A stretch of DNA of 64,000 nt, taken from Saccharomonospora sp. NB11 (GTDB lineage Bacteria > Actinomycetota > Actinomycetes > Mycobacteriales > Pseudonocardiaceae). The notes below the pieces were generated by a model, which searched no databases, had not been told where the DNA came from, and worked only from the letters and a program-made list of their open reading frames with translations. Below, piece after piece: positions 16,239-24,909 of the stretch; the first letter of the stretch is position 1, and every line of letters begins with the position of its first letter. The DNA lies in assembly GCF_015910535.1 (NCBI RefSeq), contig NZ_JACBJG010000001.1:186001-250000 (forward strand). The letters are read 5' to 3'. Both the position numbers and the translations under genes were made by a program.

Positions 16239-17111
16239 TCACGTGTTCAGTCTGACGGTCATGGCACAGAAGTCCCCGCGGGAGTTACTGAAGCTGATTC
16301 TCAACGTGGCACCACCACCGACGAAGTCGGCGTCTCCTCCGATGCTCGTGAAACGGTGGTTGTCCACCGTCCAGGCCACGCCGAGAGCGATCGCGTCCTC
16401 GAACGGGTCCGACGGGAAGCCGGGCGGCCCGTCCATGCAATGCATGGAATGTAAAGCGCCCAGGTCACCGGCGTTCAAGGTGTCGCGGAAGTCCTCCAGA
16501 AAGCTCACCATGTCGCGAAGGTCCTTCCAGCACCAGCCATCGTCCTGCTCGACGAACGTGAAGCCCGTGGGAATCTTGCCGTCGACGTCGGACCGACCCA
16601 CTGCACTGCCGGTCAGCGACACCATCGCGCTCGCAAAGCCCTTTTTCTCGTCCTCGCCGAGGAACCCTCCTTGCGCATCGATGTGCACGTTTTGCGGCTG
16701 TTGGAACTGTTCGGCGAATGCTCTCAGCGCGTCCGTGGCGTCCGGACACATCAAGGCCGTCACGGCAGTCGACTGGCCCGTCTTCAGGGCTTTCGCGACC
16801 TTGTCTCCCAAGTCCTGGGCCGACACACCCCGAACGGTGAGATCCTCGTCGGCACGGGACTGCGCGGCACGCTGGGAATCGGAGTCTCCGACGAGGAAGC
16901 CCGGCGCGACGAACGCCGTGATGGCGAACACCACCAGTGCCACGACGGCGATGCTCACACCGATCAACGCCCCCGTCGCCCCCTTGCGAGGCGGTGGTGG
17001 CGCTTTGTAGGCACCAGGCGGGCCCGCGACCGGATACTGCGGGCCGTGTTGCGGGGCCGCACCGCCGGGGTGGCCGTGCGGTGTCGGCCCGGACTGGGGT
17101 GGATAGGTCAT
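16239..17111 (-). CDS. Membrane-anchored protein, paralogue A
   Basis: The product is 290 aa. A cytosolic Pro/Gly/His-rich N-terminus (1-43) is followed by one membrane segment (about 47-70, ending TAFVAPGFLVGD) and an extracytoplasmic domain with conserved Cys residues (MCPDAT, DGWCWKDL, MHCMDG, GDFCAMTV) that could form disulfides. I do not recognise the family. It aligns along its whole length with the next gene, so the two are tandem duplicates. The 87-bp gap and shared orientation suggest co-expression. Confidence 0.75.
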   Translation of the reverse strand: MTYPPQSGPTPHGHPGGAAPQHGPQYPVAGPPGAYKAPPPPRKGATGALIGVSIAVVALVVFAITAFVAPGFLVGDSDSQRAAQSRADEDLTVRGVSAQDLGDKVAKALKTGQSTAVTALMCPDATDALRAFAEQFQQPQNVHIDAQGGFLGEDEKKGFASAMVSLTGSAVGRSDVDGKIPTGFTFVEQDDGWCWKDLRDMVSFLEDFRDTLNAGDLGALHSMHCMDGPPGFPSDPFEDAIALGVAWTVDNHRFTSIGGDADFVGGGATLRISFSNSRGDFCAMTVRLNT

Positions 17112-17198
17112 GTGAATCCTTCAGTCGTCGTTGTCGAGCACGTGAGGCAACAGGTCGACCACCATGGCCCTCGGGCGCACGGAGGCCGAGCGGCGCCG

Positions 17199-18089
17199 TC
17201 AACCCCTGAGGGCGCTGAGCAGGCAGAACTGCCCTTTCTGAACGGAAAGGGTGAGCCGAAGTGCGTTGTCACCGCCGACGAACTCGGCCGACGGCGTCGG
17301 CCCACCCGGGGTCACCGACCTCATCGCGTACTCGGAGTCGTCGGCGACGGCGTCGGCGAGCGGGTCGTCCACCGTCACGACGTCGTACTGGCACTTCATG
17401 TCCCGCAACGTCTGCAGCTCACCGCCGTTCAACGCTGCGGCGATCCCGTCGAAGTAGGTCAGCGAGTCCTGGAGCTCCTGCCAACACCAACCGCCGTTCT
17501 GCGGCACCAGGGTGGCCACCACCGTCACCTGGGCCTGGATCTCGGGCTTGCCCAGTGCGGGGCCGTTCGACGCGAACGAACCGCGGGCGACCCCGTCGAC
17601 CTCCGTCACCTCGTGGACGTAGGTCCCGGGCTGCGGTTCCTCCAAGTCGGCCACGAAGGCCTTCACGGTCTCGGAGGCGTCCGCGCAGATCAACGCGGCC
17701 AGCGCGTCCGCCTGCCCGGCGCGCATCGCCTCCCCCATGTTGCTGCCCAGCTCCTCGGCCTCGGTCCGATCGACCTCGGGCAGGTCGGTCATGAGCCCCG
17801 TCGACGGCGAGGACGGCTGCGACATGCCCGCAGGGGTGTCGGTCCTGACCGCGCGATCGTCCCGGGTGTCGTCTCCGACGAGGAAGCCGGGCGCCACGAA
17901 CGCCGTGACGACGAACGCCACTACCGCCACGACCCCGATACCCAGGCCGACCCACAGCCCCGTCTTCTTCCCGCCGGAGGGTGGCGGGCCGCCGTAGGGG
18001 TTCGTCGGCGGCATCGGCTGGTGGCCCTGCGGGGCCGGTCCGCCGGAATACTGCCCATACGAGGGTCCTGGGTGGGACGGGTAACTCAT
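17199..18089 (-). CDS. Membrane-anchored protein, paralogue B
   Basis: The product is 296 aa and has the layout of its neighbour: Pro/Gly/Tyr-rich cytosolic tail, TM (about 42-66) with the near-identical junction TAFVAPGFLVGD, then an external domain with ICADAS, GGWCWQEL, MKCQYD and GQFCLLSA cysteines matching those of paralogue A. ATG 18089 was chosen because AGAGGA lies 5 bases upstream. The function is unknown. The Pro-rich tails could bind SH3-like or WW-like partners, but this is speculation. Confidence 0.75.
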   Translation of the reverse strand: MSYPSHPGPSYGQYSGGPAPQGHQPMPPTNPYGGPPPSGGKKTGLWVGLGIGVVAVVAFVVTAFVAPGFLVGDDTRDDRAVRTDTPAGMSQPSSPSTGLMTDLPEVDRTEAEELGSNMGEAMRAGQADALAALICADASETVKAFVADLEEPQPGTYVHEVTEVDGVARGSFASNGPALGKPEIQAQVTVVATLVPQNGGWCWQELQDSLTYFDGIAAALNGGELQTLRDMKCQYDVVTVDDPLADAVADDSEYAMRSVTPGGPTPSAEFVGGDNALRLTLSVQKGQFCLLSALRG

Positions 18090-18255
18090 CGACATCCTCT
18101 GCACACGATCGTCGTCTCGACCGACACGCCATCGGACCATGTCGGTCACCCTGGGTATTGTGCCCGCGCCGCGTCCGATTCGGGCCGGTTGTGACAGATC
18201 GGCGCGGCCTTGTCGTCGCGCTGCCGGACCGGGTCGGGGCCAGTAGCGTCGAGAC

Positions 18256-18744
18256 ATGCGGCGATCAGTGAGCGGACTGATGTTCGGAGCGGGCACGGCG
18301 CTGGCGGCTGCCGCGCTGGGAGCACGGGGTTCCGCGAAGGCACCGAAGGTCTACGGTCAACTGGACAAGCCGCGGTGGGCGCCGCCCGCGGGCGTGTTCG
18401 GGCCGGTCTGGTCCGCGCTGTACACGGCGATCGGCGTCTCGGGATATCGCTTGTGGACGCGACGAGCCGGCCGCACGGCACTCGGCCTGCACGTCGGTCA
18501 ACTCGCCCTCAACGCCGCCTGGCCCAGCGCGTTCTTCGTCGCCCGCAACCGTCCCCTGTCGCTCGCGGTGATCGCAGCACTGGACGGCGCGATCGTCGCG
18601 GAGATCGCCACCGCCGCGCGCCGCGATCCCACCGCGGCCCGCCTCCTCGTCCCGTACCTGGCCTGGACCGCATACGCCACGGCCCTCACCGCCGCCGTCC
18701 GCGACTCGACACGCACGCGCCTCCTCCGTCGCCTGGGCCGCTGA
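18256..18744 (+). CDS. TspO/MBR family protein
   Basis: The product is 162 aa with five predicted membrane helices. The TspO signature appears as YGQLDKPRWAPPAGVFGPVWSALY, followed by AWPSAFFVARNRPLSL and PYLAWTAYATAL. TspO proteins bind porphyrins and other hydrophobic ligands in the membrane and are linked to stress and tetrapyrrole control. The gene is divergent from the paralogue pair and stands alone. Confidence 0.88.
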   Translation: MRRSVSGLMFGAGTALAAAALGARGSAKAPKVYGQLDKPRWAPPAGVFGPVWSALYTAIGVSGYRLWTRRAGRTALGLHVGQLALNAAWPSAFFVARNRPLSLAVIAALDGAIVAEIATAARRDPTAARLLVPYLAWTAYATALTAAVRDSTRTRLLRRLGR

Positions 18745-18793
18745 GCCGGAAACTCGGCTGCACGTCGCCGAGCCGCGACGCTACGGTGACGTG

Positions 18794-19222
18794 ATGTCGA
18801 TCAAGCAGTTCCAGGTCACCTTCGACTGTGGCCAACCCGTGCGTGTCGCCCGGTTCTGGTGCGAGGTACTGCACTACGTGCTGTCGCCCCCGAAGAGCTA
18901 CACGACCTGGGACGACTACGAGCGATCCCAACCGGCCGAGGAGCGCGGCACGTAGTGTGCGTGCGTCGACCCGTCGGGGGTCGGGCCGCGCCTGTACTTC
19001 CAGCGCGTCCCCGAGAGCAAGGTCGGGAAGAACCGGCTGCATCTCGACGTGCGGTTCAGCACGGGACTCGTGGGCGAGGAACGCACCGCCGCGCTGGAGG
19101 CCGAGTGCACGCGACTGGAGGCCCTCGGCGCGAAGCGCGTGCGCCTCCTACGCGCCGACGGCGTCAACGAGTCGTGCCTGGTGATGCAGGACGTCGAGGG
19201 CAACGAATTCTGCCTCGACTGA
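18794..19222 (+). pseudogene. VOC/glyoxalase-like gene broken by in-frame TAG
   Basis: ATG 18794 opens a VOC-superfamily frame (FQVTFDCGQPVRVARFWCEVL) that meets TAG at 18953-18955 (codon 54). The same frame then continues the fold without any shift: GVGPRLYFQRVPESKVGKNRLHLDVR, ending VEGNEFCLD at a TGA (19220-19222). The total would be 142 codons, a normal single-domain length. One substitution, for example TGG to TAG, explains the break. A sequencing error or readthrough are alternatives. The second half retains conserved Arg, His and Glu metal or substrate positions, so decay looks recent. Confidence 0.8.
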
Positions 19223-19251
19223 TCGGTGTCGACAGCGATGGGAGGGGATGC

Positions 19252-19476
19252 GTGCCCAGGCCGTCGGACGAGGTGCTGCCCTTCGACATCGTGAACGGCT
19301 GGCCCGCGGCGCTGCCGGACTGCGTCGTGACGATCCGAGAGACCGGCATCGCGCTCGGGTCGCTGCACCTGGAAGACGACGAGTGGCGGGTGCTGCAGGC
19401 AGAACCTTTGTACTCACTCAGGATCGACGATCATCCGGCCACGTACGAATGGACGACCACCGAGCGGGACACCTGA
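19252..19476 (+). CDS. Small conserved-looking hypothetical protein (74 aa)
   Basis: A GTG start at 19252 follows GGGAGGGGA. The product begins MPRPSDEVLPFDIVNGWP and ends TYEWTTTERDT. It is acidic, soluble and has no motif I recognise. Codon use has the high third-position GC of real genes here. It sits between the broken VOC gene and a tRNA and may share the VOC transcript. Confidence 0.55.
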   Translation: MPRPSDEVLPFDIVNGWPAALPDCVVTIRETGIALGSLHLEDDEWRVLQAEPLYSLRIDDHPATYEWTTTERDT

Positions 19477-19486
19477 CCTGCGCCTT

Positions 19487-19563
19487 TGGTGCCCCCGACG
19501 GGACTCGAACCCGCACTGAGTCGATTTTAAGTCGACCGCCTCTGCCGGTTGGGCTACGGGGGC
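19487..19563 (-). tRNA. tRNA with UAA anticodon (tRNA-Leu by anticodon), class I form
   Basis: On the minus strand the acceptor stem GCCCCCG pairs with CGGGGGC. The anticodon stem GTCGA/TCGAC encloses the loop CTTAAAA, giving anticodon UAA, and the T arm is GCGGG-TTCGAGT-CCCGT. Discriminator A is at 19490 and an encoded CCA at 19489-19487. The variable loop is only 5 nt (TCAGT), so the 74-nt body is class I, whereas leucine tRNAs normally have a long variable arm. It would read UUA codons, which are rare in this genome. Confidence 0.85.
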
Positions 19564-19591
19564 AGGGATTACCTTATGCCCCCGTAGCGAC

Positions 19592-20914
19592 CTACGAGCG
19601 AGAAGCCCTGGCGAACTCTTCCTTCGGGTTGTTGATCTGCCCGAGGGAGACGGTCTCGCGCCGCAGCACACCACTGAGCGCCCAGTCCAGGAGGATGCGG
19701 ACCTTGCGGTTGAAGGTCGGCATGGCCTTGACGTGGTAGGCGCGGTGGAACAGCCATGCCGGGAAGCCCTTGATCTTGAGCTTCATGGCGTCGGCGACGC
19801 CCTTGTGCAGGCCGAGACCGGCGACCGCACCGAGGTTCTTGTGGTAGTAGTCCGTCGGCGTGCCGCCGCGGAGGGTGCGGATGATGTTCTTCGCCAGGTG
19901 TCGGGCCTGACGCACCGCGTGCTGCGCGTTGGGCGGGCAGGTGGCCGTGGGGTCAGCCTCGGTGCGCGAGAGGTCGGGCACCGCCGCGACGTCACCGGCC
20001 GTCCAGACGTCCGGGTGACCGACGACCTGCAGCGCCGCCGTGGCCTGCAGCCTGCCGCGCTTGTCGAGGGGCAGGTCGGAGTTGGCGATCACGGGGTTCG
20101 CCTTGACACCGGCGGTCCAGATGATCGTGTCGCTGTCGAACTCCGTGCCGTCGGAGAGCACGACGTGGCCGTTCTCGAACGACTTCGCCGCGGTCGACAG
20201 GTAGACCTCGATGCCGCGCTTCTCCAACTGCTCCGCGGTCCACACGCCGAGCGTCTCGCGAACCTCGGGGAGGATGCGGCCCGCGGCCTCGACGAGCACC
20301 CACCGGATGTCCTCCGGCTCGATGTTCTCGTAGTAGCGGCAGGCGTCGCGGGTCATGTCCTCCAGCTCGGCCAGCGCCTCGATGCCCGCGAACCCACCGC
20401 CGACGACGGTGAACGTGAGCAGCCGCTTGCGCAGCTCGGGGTCGAGGGTGCTCGCGGCCTCGTCCAGCTTGGTCAGGACGTGGTTGCGGATGTAGATGGC
20501 CTCGCCGATGGTCTTGAACGCGATGCCCTCTTCGGCAAGTCCGGGAATCGGCAGCAAGCGAGCGACGGAGCCGAGCGCGACCACGAGCACGTCGTAGTTG
20601 AGCTGCTCGATGTGACCGTCGGGCGCCTCGACCGTGACGGTCTTGTCGGCGTGCTCGATGGACGTGACGCGCGCGGTGAGGACGTGGCAGCGCCGGAGCA
20701 CCCTGCGCAGCGGCACGACCACGTGACGTGGCTCGATCGACCCGGCAGCCGCTTCCGGCAGGAAGGGCTGGTAGGTCATGTGCGGCTGCGGGTCGACGAC
20801 GGTCACGGAAGCCTCGTTGGCCCGCAGCTTCTTCTGCAGCCCGAGGGCCGTGTACAAGCCGACGTATCCGCCACCGAGGACCAGGATCCGCGTCGGTTCC
20901 GACTTGACTGCCAT
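19592..20914 (-). CDS. ndh: Type II NADH dehydrogenase (NDH-2)
   Basis: The product is 440 aa. Two dinucleotide-binding motifs are visible: the FAD site RILVLGGGYVGLYTALGL at the N-terminus and the NADH site FTVVGGGFAGIEALAEL near residue 165. WTAGDVAAVPDL is the second FAD contact. A C-terminal amphipathic region (from about 370) would anchor it to the inner face of the membrane. It passes electrons from NADH to menaquinone without pumping protons. It is monocistronic and ends next to the tRNA gene. Confidence 0.92.
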   Translation of the reverse strand: MAVKSEPTRILVLGGGYVGLYTALGLQKKLRANEASVTVVDPQPHMTYQPFLPEAAAGSIEPRHVVVPLRRVLRRCHVLTARVTSIEHADKTVTVEAPDGHIEQLNYDVLVVALGSVARLLPIPGLAEEGIAFKTIGEAIYIRNHVLTKLDEAASTLDPELRKRLLTFTVVGGGFAGIEALAELEDMTRDACRYYENIEPEDIRWVLVEAAGRILPEVRETLGVWTAEQLEKRGIEVYLSTAAKSFENGHVVLSDGTEFDSDTIIWTAGVKANPVIANSDLPLDKRGRLQATAALQVVGHPDVWTAGDVAAVPDLSRTEADPTATCPPNAQHAVRQARHLAKNIIRTLRGGTPTDYYHKNLGAVAGLGLHKGVADAMKLKIKGFPAWLFHRAYHVKAMPTFNRKVRILLDWALSGVLRRETVSLGQINNPKEEFARASRS

Positions 20915-21070
20915 GACTCCATGGTCGCACCGCTGTATGGCCGGTGTTAGCTACCCCTCCCCGGCTGTGACCAGCGTCGCCACGCTACCCAAACGATTCA
21001 GTCGGCGTCGCAGCGCGAGCGGGCGGACGGCGACGGGGAGTCGTCGGCCGGACGCCGTGAGTGCGAATTC

Positions 21071-21463
21071 GTGTCGGACCCGACTGCTACACCGGACACC
21101 ATGCAGTCACCGAGACGAACGTTCCCGGAACCTCCCTACTACGCGGTGGTCTTCACGTCCCGGCTCACCGACGACACATACGACTACGGCGAGACGGCCC
21201 GCAGGATGGTGGAGCTTGCCTCGCGACAACCCGGGTTCCTCGGCGTCGACTCCGTGCGCGACGGCGTGGGCATCACGGTGTCGTACTGGCGGGACGAGGC
21301 CTCGATCGCCGCATGGCGGCAGGACGCCGAACACACGCTCGCTCGCGAGACCGGCAGGAAGCGGTGGTACGAGGAATTCGAGGTCCACGTCGCCGAGGTC
21401 AAACGCCACTACGGCTTTCGCCGCACATCCTCGGACGAGGCCACCGACGAGGCTCGCGGCTGA
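21071..21463 (+). CDS. Antibiotic biosynthesis monooxygenase (ABM) domain protein
   Basis: The product is 130 aa from GTG 21071, or 120 aa from ATG 21101. The core (about 22-118) has the dimeric alpha/beta barrel features of ABM proteins: YYAVVFTSRLTDD, a PGFLGVDSVRDG strand-turn, ITVSYWRDEASIAAWR and HTLARETGRKRWYEEFEVHVAEV. Such proteins are small cofactor-free oxygenases or stress-linked haem or quinone-binding proteins. The substrate is unknown. Confidence 0.8.
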   Translation: MSDPTATPDTMQSPRRTFPEPPYYAVVFTSRLTDDTYDYGETARRMVELASRQPGFLGVDSVRDGVGITVSYWRDEASIAAWRQDAEHTLARETGRKRWYEEFEVHVAEVKRHYGFRRTSSDEATDEARG

Positions 21464-21607
21464 TCACACCGACAGCGGCCGGATTCGGTCCAGCGTGGCG
21501 GCGAGCACGTCCTTCTCGCGCTCCAGGTCGTAACGCGACTGAAGGTTCGGACAGAACCGCTCGGAGGTCAGTGACGACCGACGATCTCGACGTTCCCCGC
21601 ACCTGGT
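21464..21607 (-). pseudogene. Orphan C-terminal coding fragment after udg stop
   Basis: In the frame of the glycosylase gene, beyond its TGA, 47 codons run to a TGA at 21464. They include SERFCPNLQSRYDLEREKD and end DRIRPLSV. This looks like the helical C-terminus of a protein with no start or N-terminus present. It may be left from a deleted gene. The family is unknown and the call is tentative. Confidence 0.25.
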
Positions 21608-22315
21608 TCAGCCCATCCCCGCCAGCCCTTTCGCGCGCTCCAGCACCGACCGCAGCATGGCCGGGGTGAGCCTGCCGGTGAACGTGTTCTGTTGCGAGAC
21701 GTGGTAGCAGCCGAGCAGGTGCAGGGGCGTGGGCCCGGCGAGGGGCACGTGGACGTCGTGGCCGAACTTCGGCCGGGGACGCGGGATCATCCACCCGGCG
21801 TCGGCGAGCACCGGCAGCAGCGCCTGCCAGCCGAATGCACCCAGGACGACCACGGCCTTCAGCGTCGGGCGGAGCAGGGCGAGTTCGTCGGCCAGCCAGT
21901 GCCGACACGTGTCCCGCTCGGCGGGCGTCGGCTTGTTCGCTGGCGGGGCGCAGTGCACGGGGGCGGTGATGCGTGTGCCGCGCAGGGTGAGGCCGTCGTC
22001 GCGGTGTGTCGCCGTCGGCTGCGAGGCCAGACCCACGTCGTAGAGCGCCTGGTAGAGGACGTCTCCGGAGCGGTCGCCGGTGAACATGCGACCCGTGCGG
22101 TTCCCGCCGTGGGCGGCGGGCGCGAGCCCGACGATGACGAGCGAGGCGTCGGCGGGCCCGAAGCCGGGCACCGGACGCCCCCAGTAGGTCTCGTCGGCGA
22201 ACGCCGCGCGTTTCGTCCGCGCCACGTGTTCCCGCCACTCCACGAGACGGGGACACGCCCGACACTCGCTGACGGCCGCGTCGAGCTGGTCCAACGACTC
22301 CCACGACGAACTCAC
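21608..22315 (-). CDS. udgB: Family 5 uracil-DNA glycosylase
   Basis: The product is 235 aa. Motif A is GLAPAAHGGNRTGRMFTGDRSGD, the type 5 signature with its Asn/Arg-Thr run, and the C-terminal active-site segment is HVSQQNTFTGRLT. Cysteines at CRACP near the N-terminus plus two later Cys (TAPVHCAPP and LLGCYHV) can form the 4Fe-4S cluster of this family. The enzyme removes uracil and some other deaminated bases from double-stranded DNA. The gene is divergent from the S10 peptidase gene. Confidence 0.88.
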   Translation of the reverse strand: MSSSWESLDQLDAAVSECRACPRLVEWREHVARTKRAAFADETYWGRPVPGFGPADASLVIVGLAPAAHGGNRTGRMFTGDRSGDVLYQALYDVGLASQPTATHRDDGLTLRGTRITAPVHCAPPANKPTPAERDTCRHWLADELALLRPTLKAVVVLGAFGWQALLPVLADAGWMIPRPRPKFGHDVHVPLAGPTPLHLLGCYHVSQQNTFTGRLTPAMLRSVLERAKGLAGMG

Positions 22316-22347
22316 CGCACCATTGTCCCGTGGCCTACGTTGGTCGC

Positions 22348-23826
22348 ATGCCAGACAAGATCAGCGAGGATGCACAGGAGAAGGACGGCGCGTCCGCCGA
22401 ACCGCGCGACGACGTGGTGACGACCCACCACACGCTGTCGGTGGGCGGGCAGGAACTCGCCTACACGGCCAGCACGGGACGCATCGTGCTGCGCAAGGAG
22501 GTGCTCAAGGACGGCGCCTTCGACGGCCACAAGCCCAAGGCCGAGGTGTTCCTCACCTCGTACACGCTCGACGGGGCCGAGCCGGGCTCGCGACCGGTGA
22601 CCTTCGCCTTCAACGGCGGCCCCGGCTCGTCCAGCATCTGGCTGCACCTCGGGTTGTTCGGCCCGCGCCGTGTGGTGTCGGGCGACGTCGACGATCCCGA
22701 GCCGCCGCCGTACCGGCTGGTGGACAACCCGGAGACACTGCTCGCGCACAGCGACCTGGTGTTCATCGACCCGGTGTCCACGGGGTACTCGCGGACGGTC
22801 GAGGGCGAGAAGCCGAAGGAGTTCCACGGCTTCACGCCCGACGTCGAGGCCGTCGGCGAGGTGATTCGACTCTGGACGTCGCGCAACGGGCGCTGGTTGT
22901 CACCCAAGTTCGTGGCCGGCGAGTCGTACGGCACGCTGCGGGCCGCCGCGCTGGCCGCTCACCTGCAGCAACGCCACGGGCTGTACCTGAACGGCCTGTT
23001 GCTGATCTCGTCGGTGCTCGACATGGGCACGGTGATGTTCCACGAGGGCAACGACCTGCCGTACTCGACGTACGTGCCGACGTACGCGGCGATCGCGCAC
23101 TACCACGGCAAGCACGGCGACCGGCCGCTCGACGAGGTGCTGACCGAGGCGGAGGAGTTCGCCTCGCGCGACCTGCCGTGGGCGTTGGCCAGGGGCTCCC
23201 GGCTGTCGGCGGACGAGCGCGCCGACCTCGTCGCCCGACTCGCGCGCCTCACCGGACTTTCCGAGTCCTATGTGGATCGCGTGAATCTCCGCATCGAACA
23301 CGTGCGGTTCTTCACGGAACTGTTGCGGGACAAGGGACTCACCACCGGTCGGATGGACGGCCGCTTCACGACGTGGGAGCCCGACGGCGGACGCGAGCAC
23401 ATGAGCGACGACGCGTCGATCTCCCGCATCATCGGCGCGTACTCGGCGGCGTTCAACCACTACGTGCGCAGCGAACTCGGTTACGCCAACGACCTGCCGT
23501 ACGAGATCCTGTCGCTCGACGTCAACCGCGAGTGGTCCTATTCGGACTTCGAAGGCAGGCCGATCTCCGTGGTGAACGACCTGTCGTCGGCCATGCGAGC
23601 CAACCCGCACCTGAAGGTGCACGTGGCGTTCGGCTACTACGACGGCGCCACTCCGCACTACGCCGCCGAGCACGTGCTCGCCCAGCTCCAGATCCCGGAG
23701 GAGCTGCGCGGCAACATCGACACGGCCTACTACCCGGCAGGCCACATGATGTACGTGCACGAGCCCTCACGCGTGCAGCAGTCGCGTGACCTCGCGCGAT
23801 TCGTGGCGGAGAGCTCCAACCGCTGA
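22348..23826 (+). CDS. S10-family serine carboxypeptidase-like peptidase
   Basis: The product is 492 aa and has the S10 alpha/beta hydrolase features. The C-terminal carboxylate-binding motif is FNGGPGSSSIWLHLG and the nucleophile is Ser193 in GESYGT. Asp432 (YYDG) and His466 (AGHMMY) complete the triad. There is no signal peptide, so a cytosolic location is likely, unlike the eukaryotic vacuolar members. It should trim C-terminal residues from peptides. ATG 22348 was chosen over GTG 22330; no clear ribosome site separates them. Confidence 0.88.
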   Translation: MPDKISEDAQEKDGASAEPRDDVVTTHHTLSVGGQELAYTASTGRIVLRKEVLKDGAFDGHKPKAEVFLTSYTLDGAEPGSRPVTFAFNGGPGSSSIWLHLGLFGPRRVVSGDVDDPEPPPYRLVDNPETLLAHSDLVFIDPVSTGYSRTVEGEKPKEFHGFTPDVEAVGEVIRLWTSRNGRWLSPKFVAGESYGTLRAAALAAHLQQRHGLYLNGLLLISSVLDMGTVMFHEGNDLPYSTYVPTYAAIAHYHGKHGDRPLDEVLTEAEEFASRDLPWALARGSRLSADERADLVARLARLTGLSESYVDRVNLRIEHVRFFTELLRDKGLTTGRMDGRFTTWEPDGGREHMSDDASISRIIGAYSAAFNHYVRSELGYANDLPYEILSLDVNREWSYSDFEGRPISVVNDLSSAMRANPHLKVHVAFGYYDGATPHYAAEHVLAQLQIPEELRGNIDTAYYPAGHMMYVHEPSRVQQSRDLARFVAESSNR

Positions 23827-23835
23827 CATGCGTTT

Positions 23836-23874
23836 CGCGGTCGTGGCCGACAGCGGGATTCGGCCACGACCGCG
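23836..23874 (+). terminator. Hairpin terminator of the S10 peptidase gene
   Basis: A perfect stem of 13-14 bp (GCGGTCGTGGCCG with its complement, 11-nt loop) begins 10 bases after the TGA. There is no T-run. The next gene is convergent, so it may serve both directions. Confidence 0.7.
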
Positions 23875-23942
23875 GCGACGCCGCTCCTAGTCGGACTGCC
23901 CTAACGCGAGTGTCGCGTCAGGACAGAGAGTGAACGAGCGAC

Positions 23943-24899
23943 TCAGGCCAGCGAAAGCGCGATGCCGTCGAGGATGTCGTGCTCACTCACCACGAGCGGG
24001 TCGGCAGGGCCGCCGCGCCGGGCGATCTCCTCGGCGAGAGTGCGCACGATCAGGCTGCCACCGCCGAGGACGTCGACCCGGCCTGGGTGGATCACCGGGT
24101 TCGCCGCCCTGGTCTCGTGGTCGGCGGCGAGCACCTCCTCCACCACCGTGTCGAGGTCGGTTCGCGCGATCGTCGACAGGTGTGTGCGCTCCGAGTCGTA
24201 CTCGGGAAGTTTCTGGGCGAGCGCCGACAGGGTCGTCACGGTGCCCGCGACACCGATCCACCGGCTCGCCTTCGACACGTCCACGGCCTCGAACGCGGGC
24301 TCCAGCGTGCGCACCACGAGCTCACGGGCCTCGGCGATCTCGTCGGCCGTGGGCGGGTCGGACCGCAGGACGCGCTCGGTGATGCGCACACACCCGATGT
24401 CCACCGAGCGGGCCGCCCACACGTCCGCCCGACGACCGTCCCAGGTGCCCAGCACGAGCTCGGTGGACCCGCCTCCGACGTCCACCACGAGGAACGGACC
24501 GTCGTCGGGGTCCTGCTCCCCCACCGCTCCCGCGAACGACAGGCGGGCCTCTTCGTCGCCGCTGATGACCTCCGCCTCGGTTCCGAGCAACTCCCGGGTC
24601 ATCGAGAAGAACTCGTCGCGATTGCTCGCGTCGCGGGTGGCCGAGGTCGCGACCATGCGCACCCGCTCCACACCCTTGCGGCGGGCCGCCACCGCGTACG
24701 CCTTGAGTGCCTCCCGGGTCCTCTCCAGCGCCTCGGGCGCGAGCCCCCCGGTGGCGTCGACACCCTGGCCGAGTCGCACGATTCGCATCTCACGGTGCAG
24801 GTCGCGAAGGTCGACGCTTCCGTCGTGCCGGTGCGTCAGCTCGGCGACGAGCAGGCGGATGGAGTTGGTCCCGCAGTCGATGGCAGCTACCCGTGGCAT
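23943..24899 (-). CDS. ppx: Exopolyphosphatase / GppA-family phosphatase
   Basis: The product is 318 aa, an actin-like ASKHA ATPase-fold protein. The phosphate-1 motif is AAIDCGTNSIRLLVAEL and phosphate-2 is LVVDVGGGSTELVLG, followed by GVAGTVTTLSAL and DVLGGGSLIV. It hydrolyses polyphosphate or pppGpp. It is a short, two-domain form without the C-terminal HD-like domain of E. coli Ppx, like mycobacterial PPX2 (Rv1026). The order eno-ftsB-DUF501-ppx matches mycobacteria, with the transglycosylase gene inserted here. Confidence 0.9.
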   Translation of the reverse strand: MPRVAAIDCGTNSIRLLVAELTHRHDGSVDLRDLHREMRIVRLGQGVDATGGLAPEALERTREALKAYAVAARRKGVERVRMVATSATRDASNRDEFFSMTRELLGTEAEVISGDEEARLSFAGAVGEQDPDDGPFLVVDVGGGSTELVLGTWDGRRADVWAARSVDIGCVRITERVLRSDPPTADEIAEARELVVRTLEPAFEAVDVSKASRWIGVAGTVTTLSALAQKLPEYDSERTHLSTIARTDLDTVVEEVLAADHETRAANPVIHPGRVDVLGGGSLIVRTLAEEIARRGGPADPLVVSEHDILDGIALSLA

Positions 24900-24909
24900 G
24901 CGGCCAACC

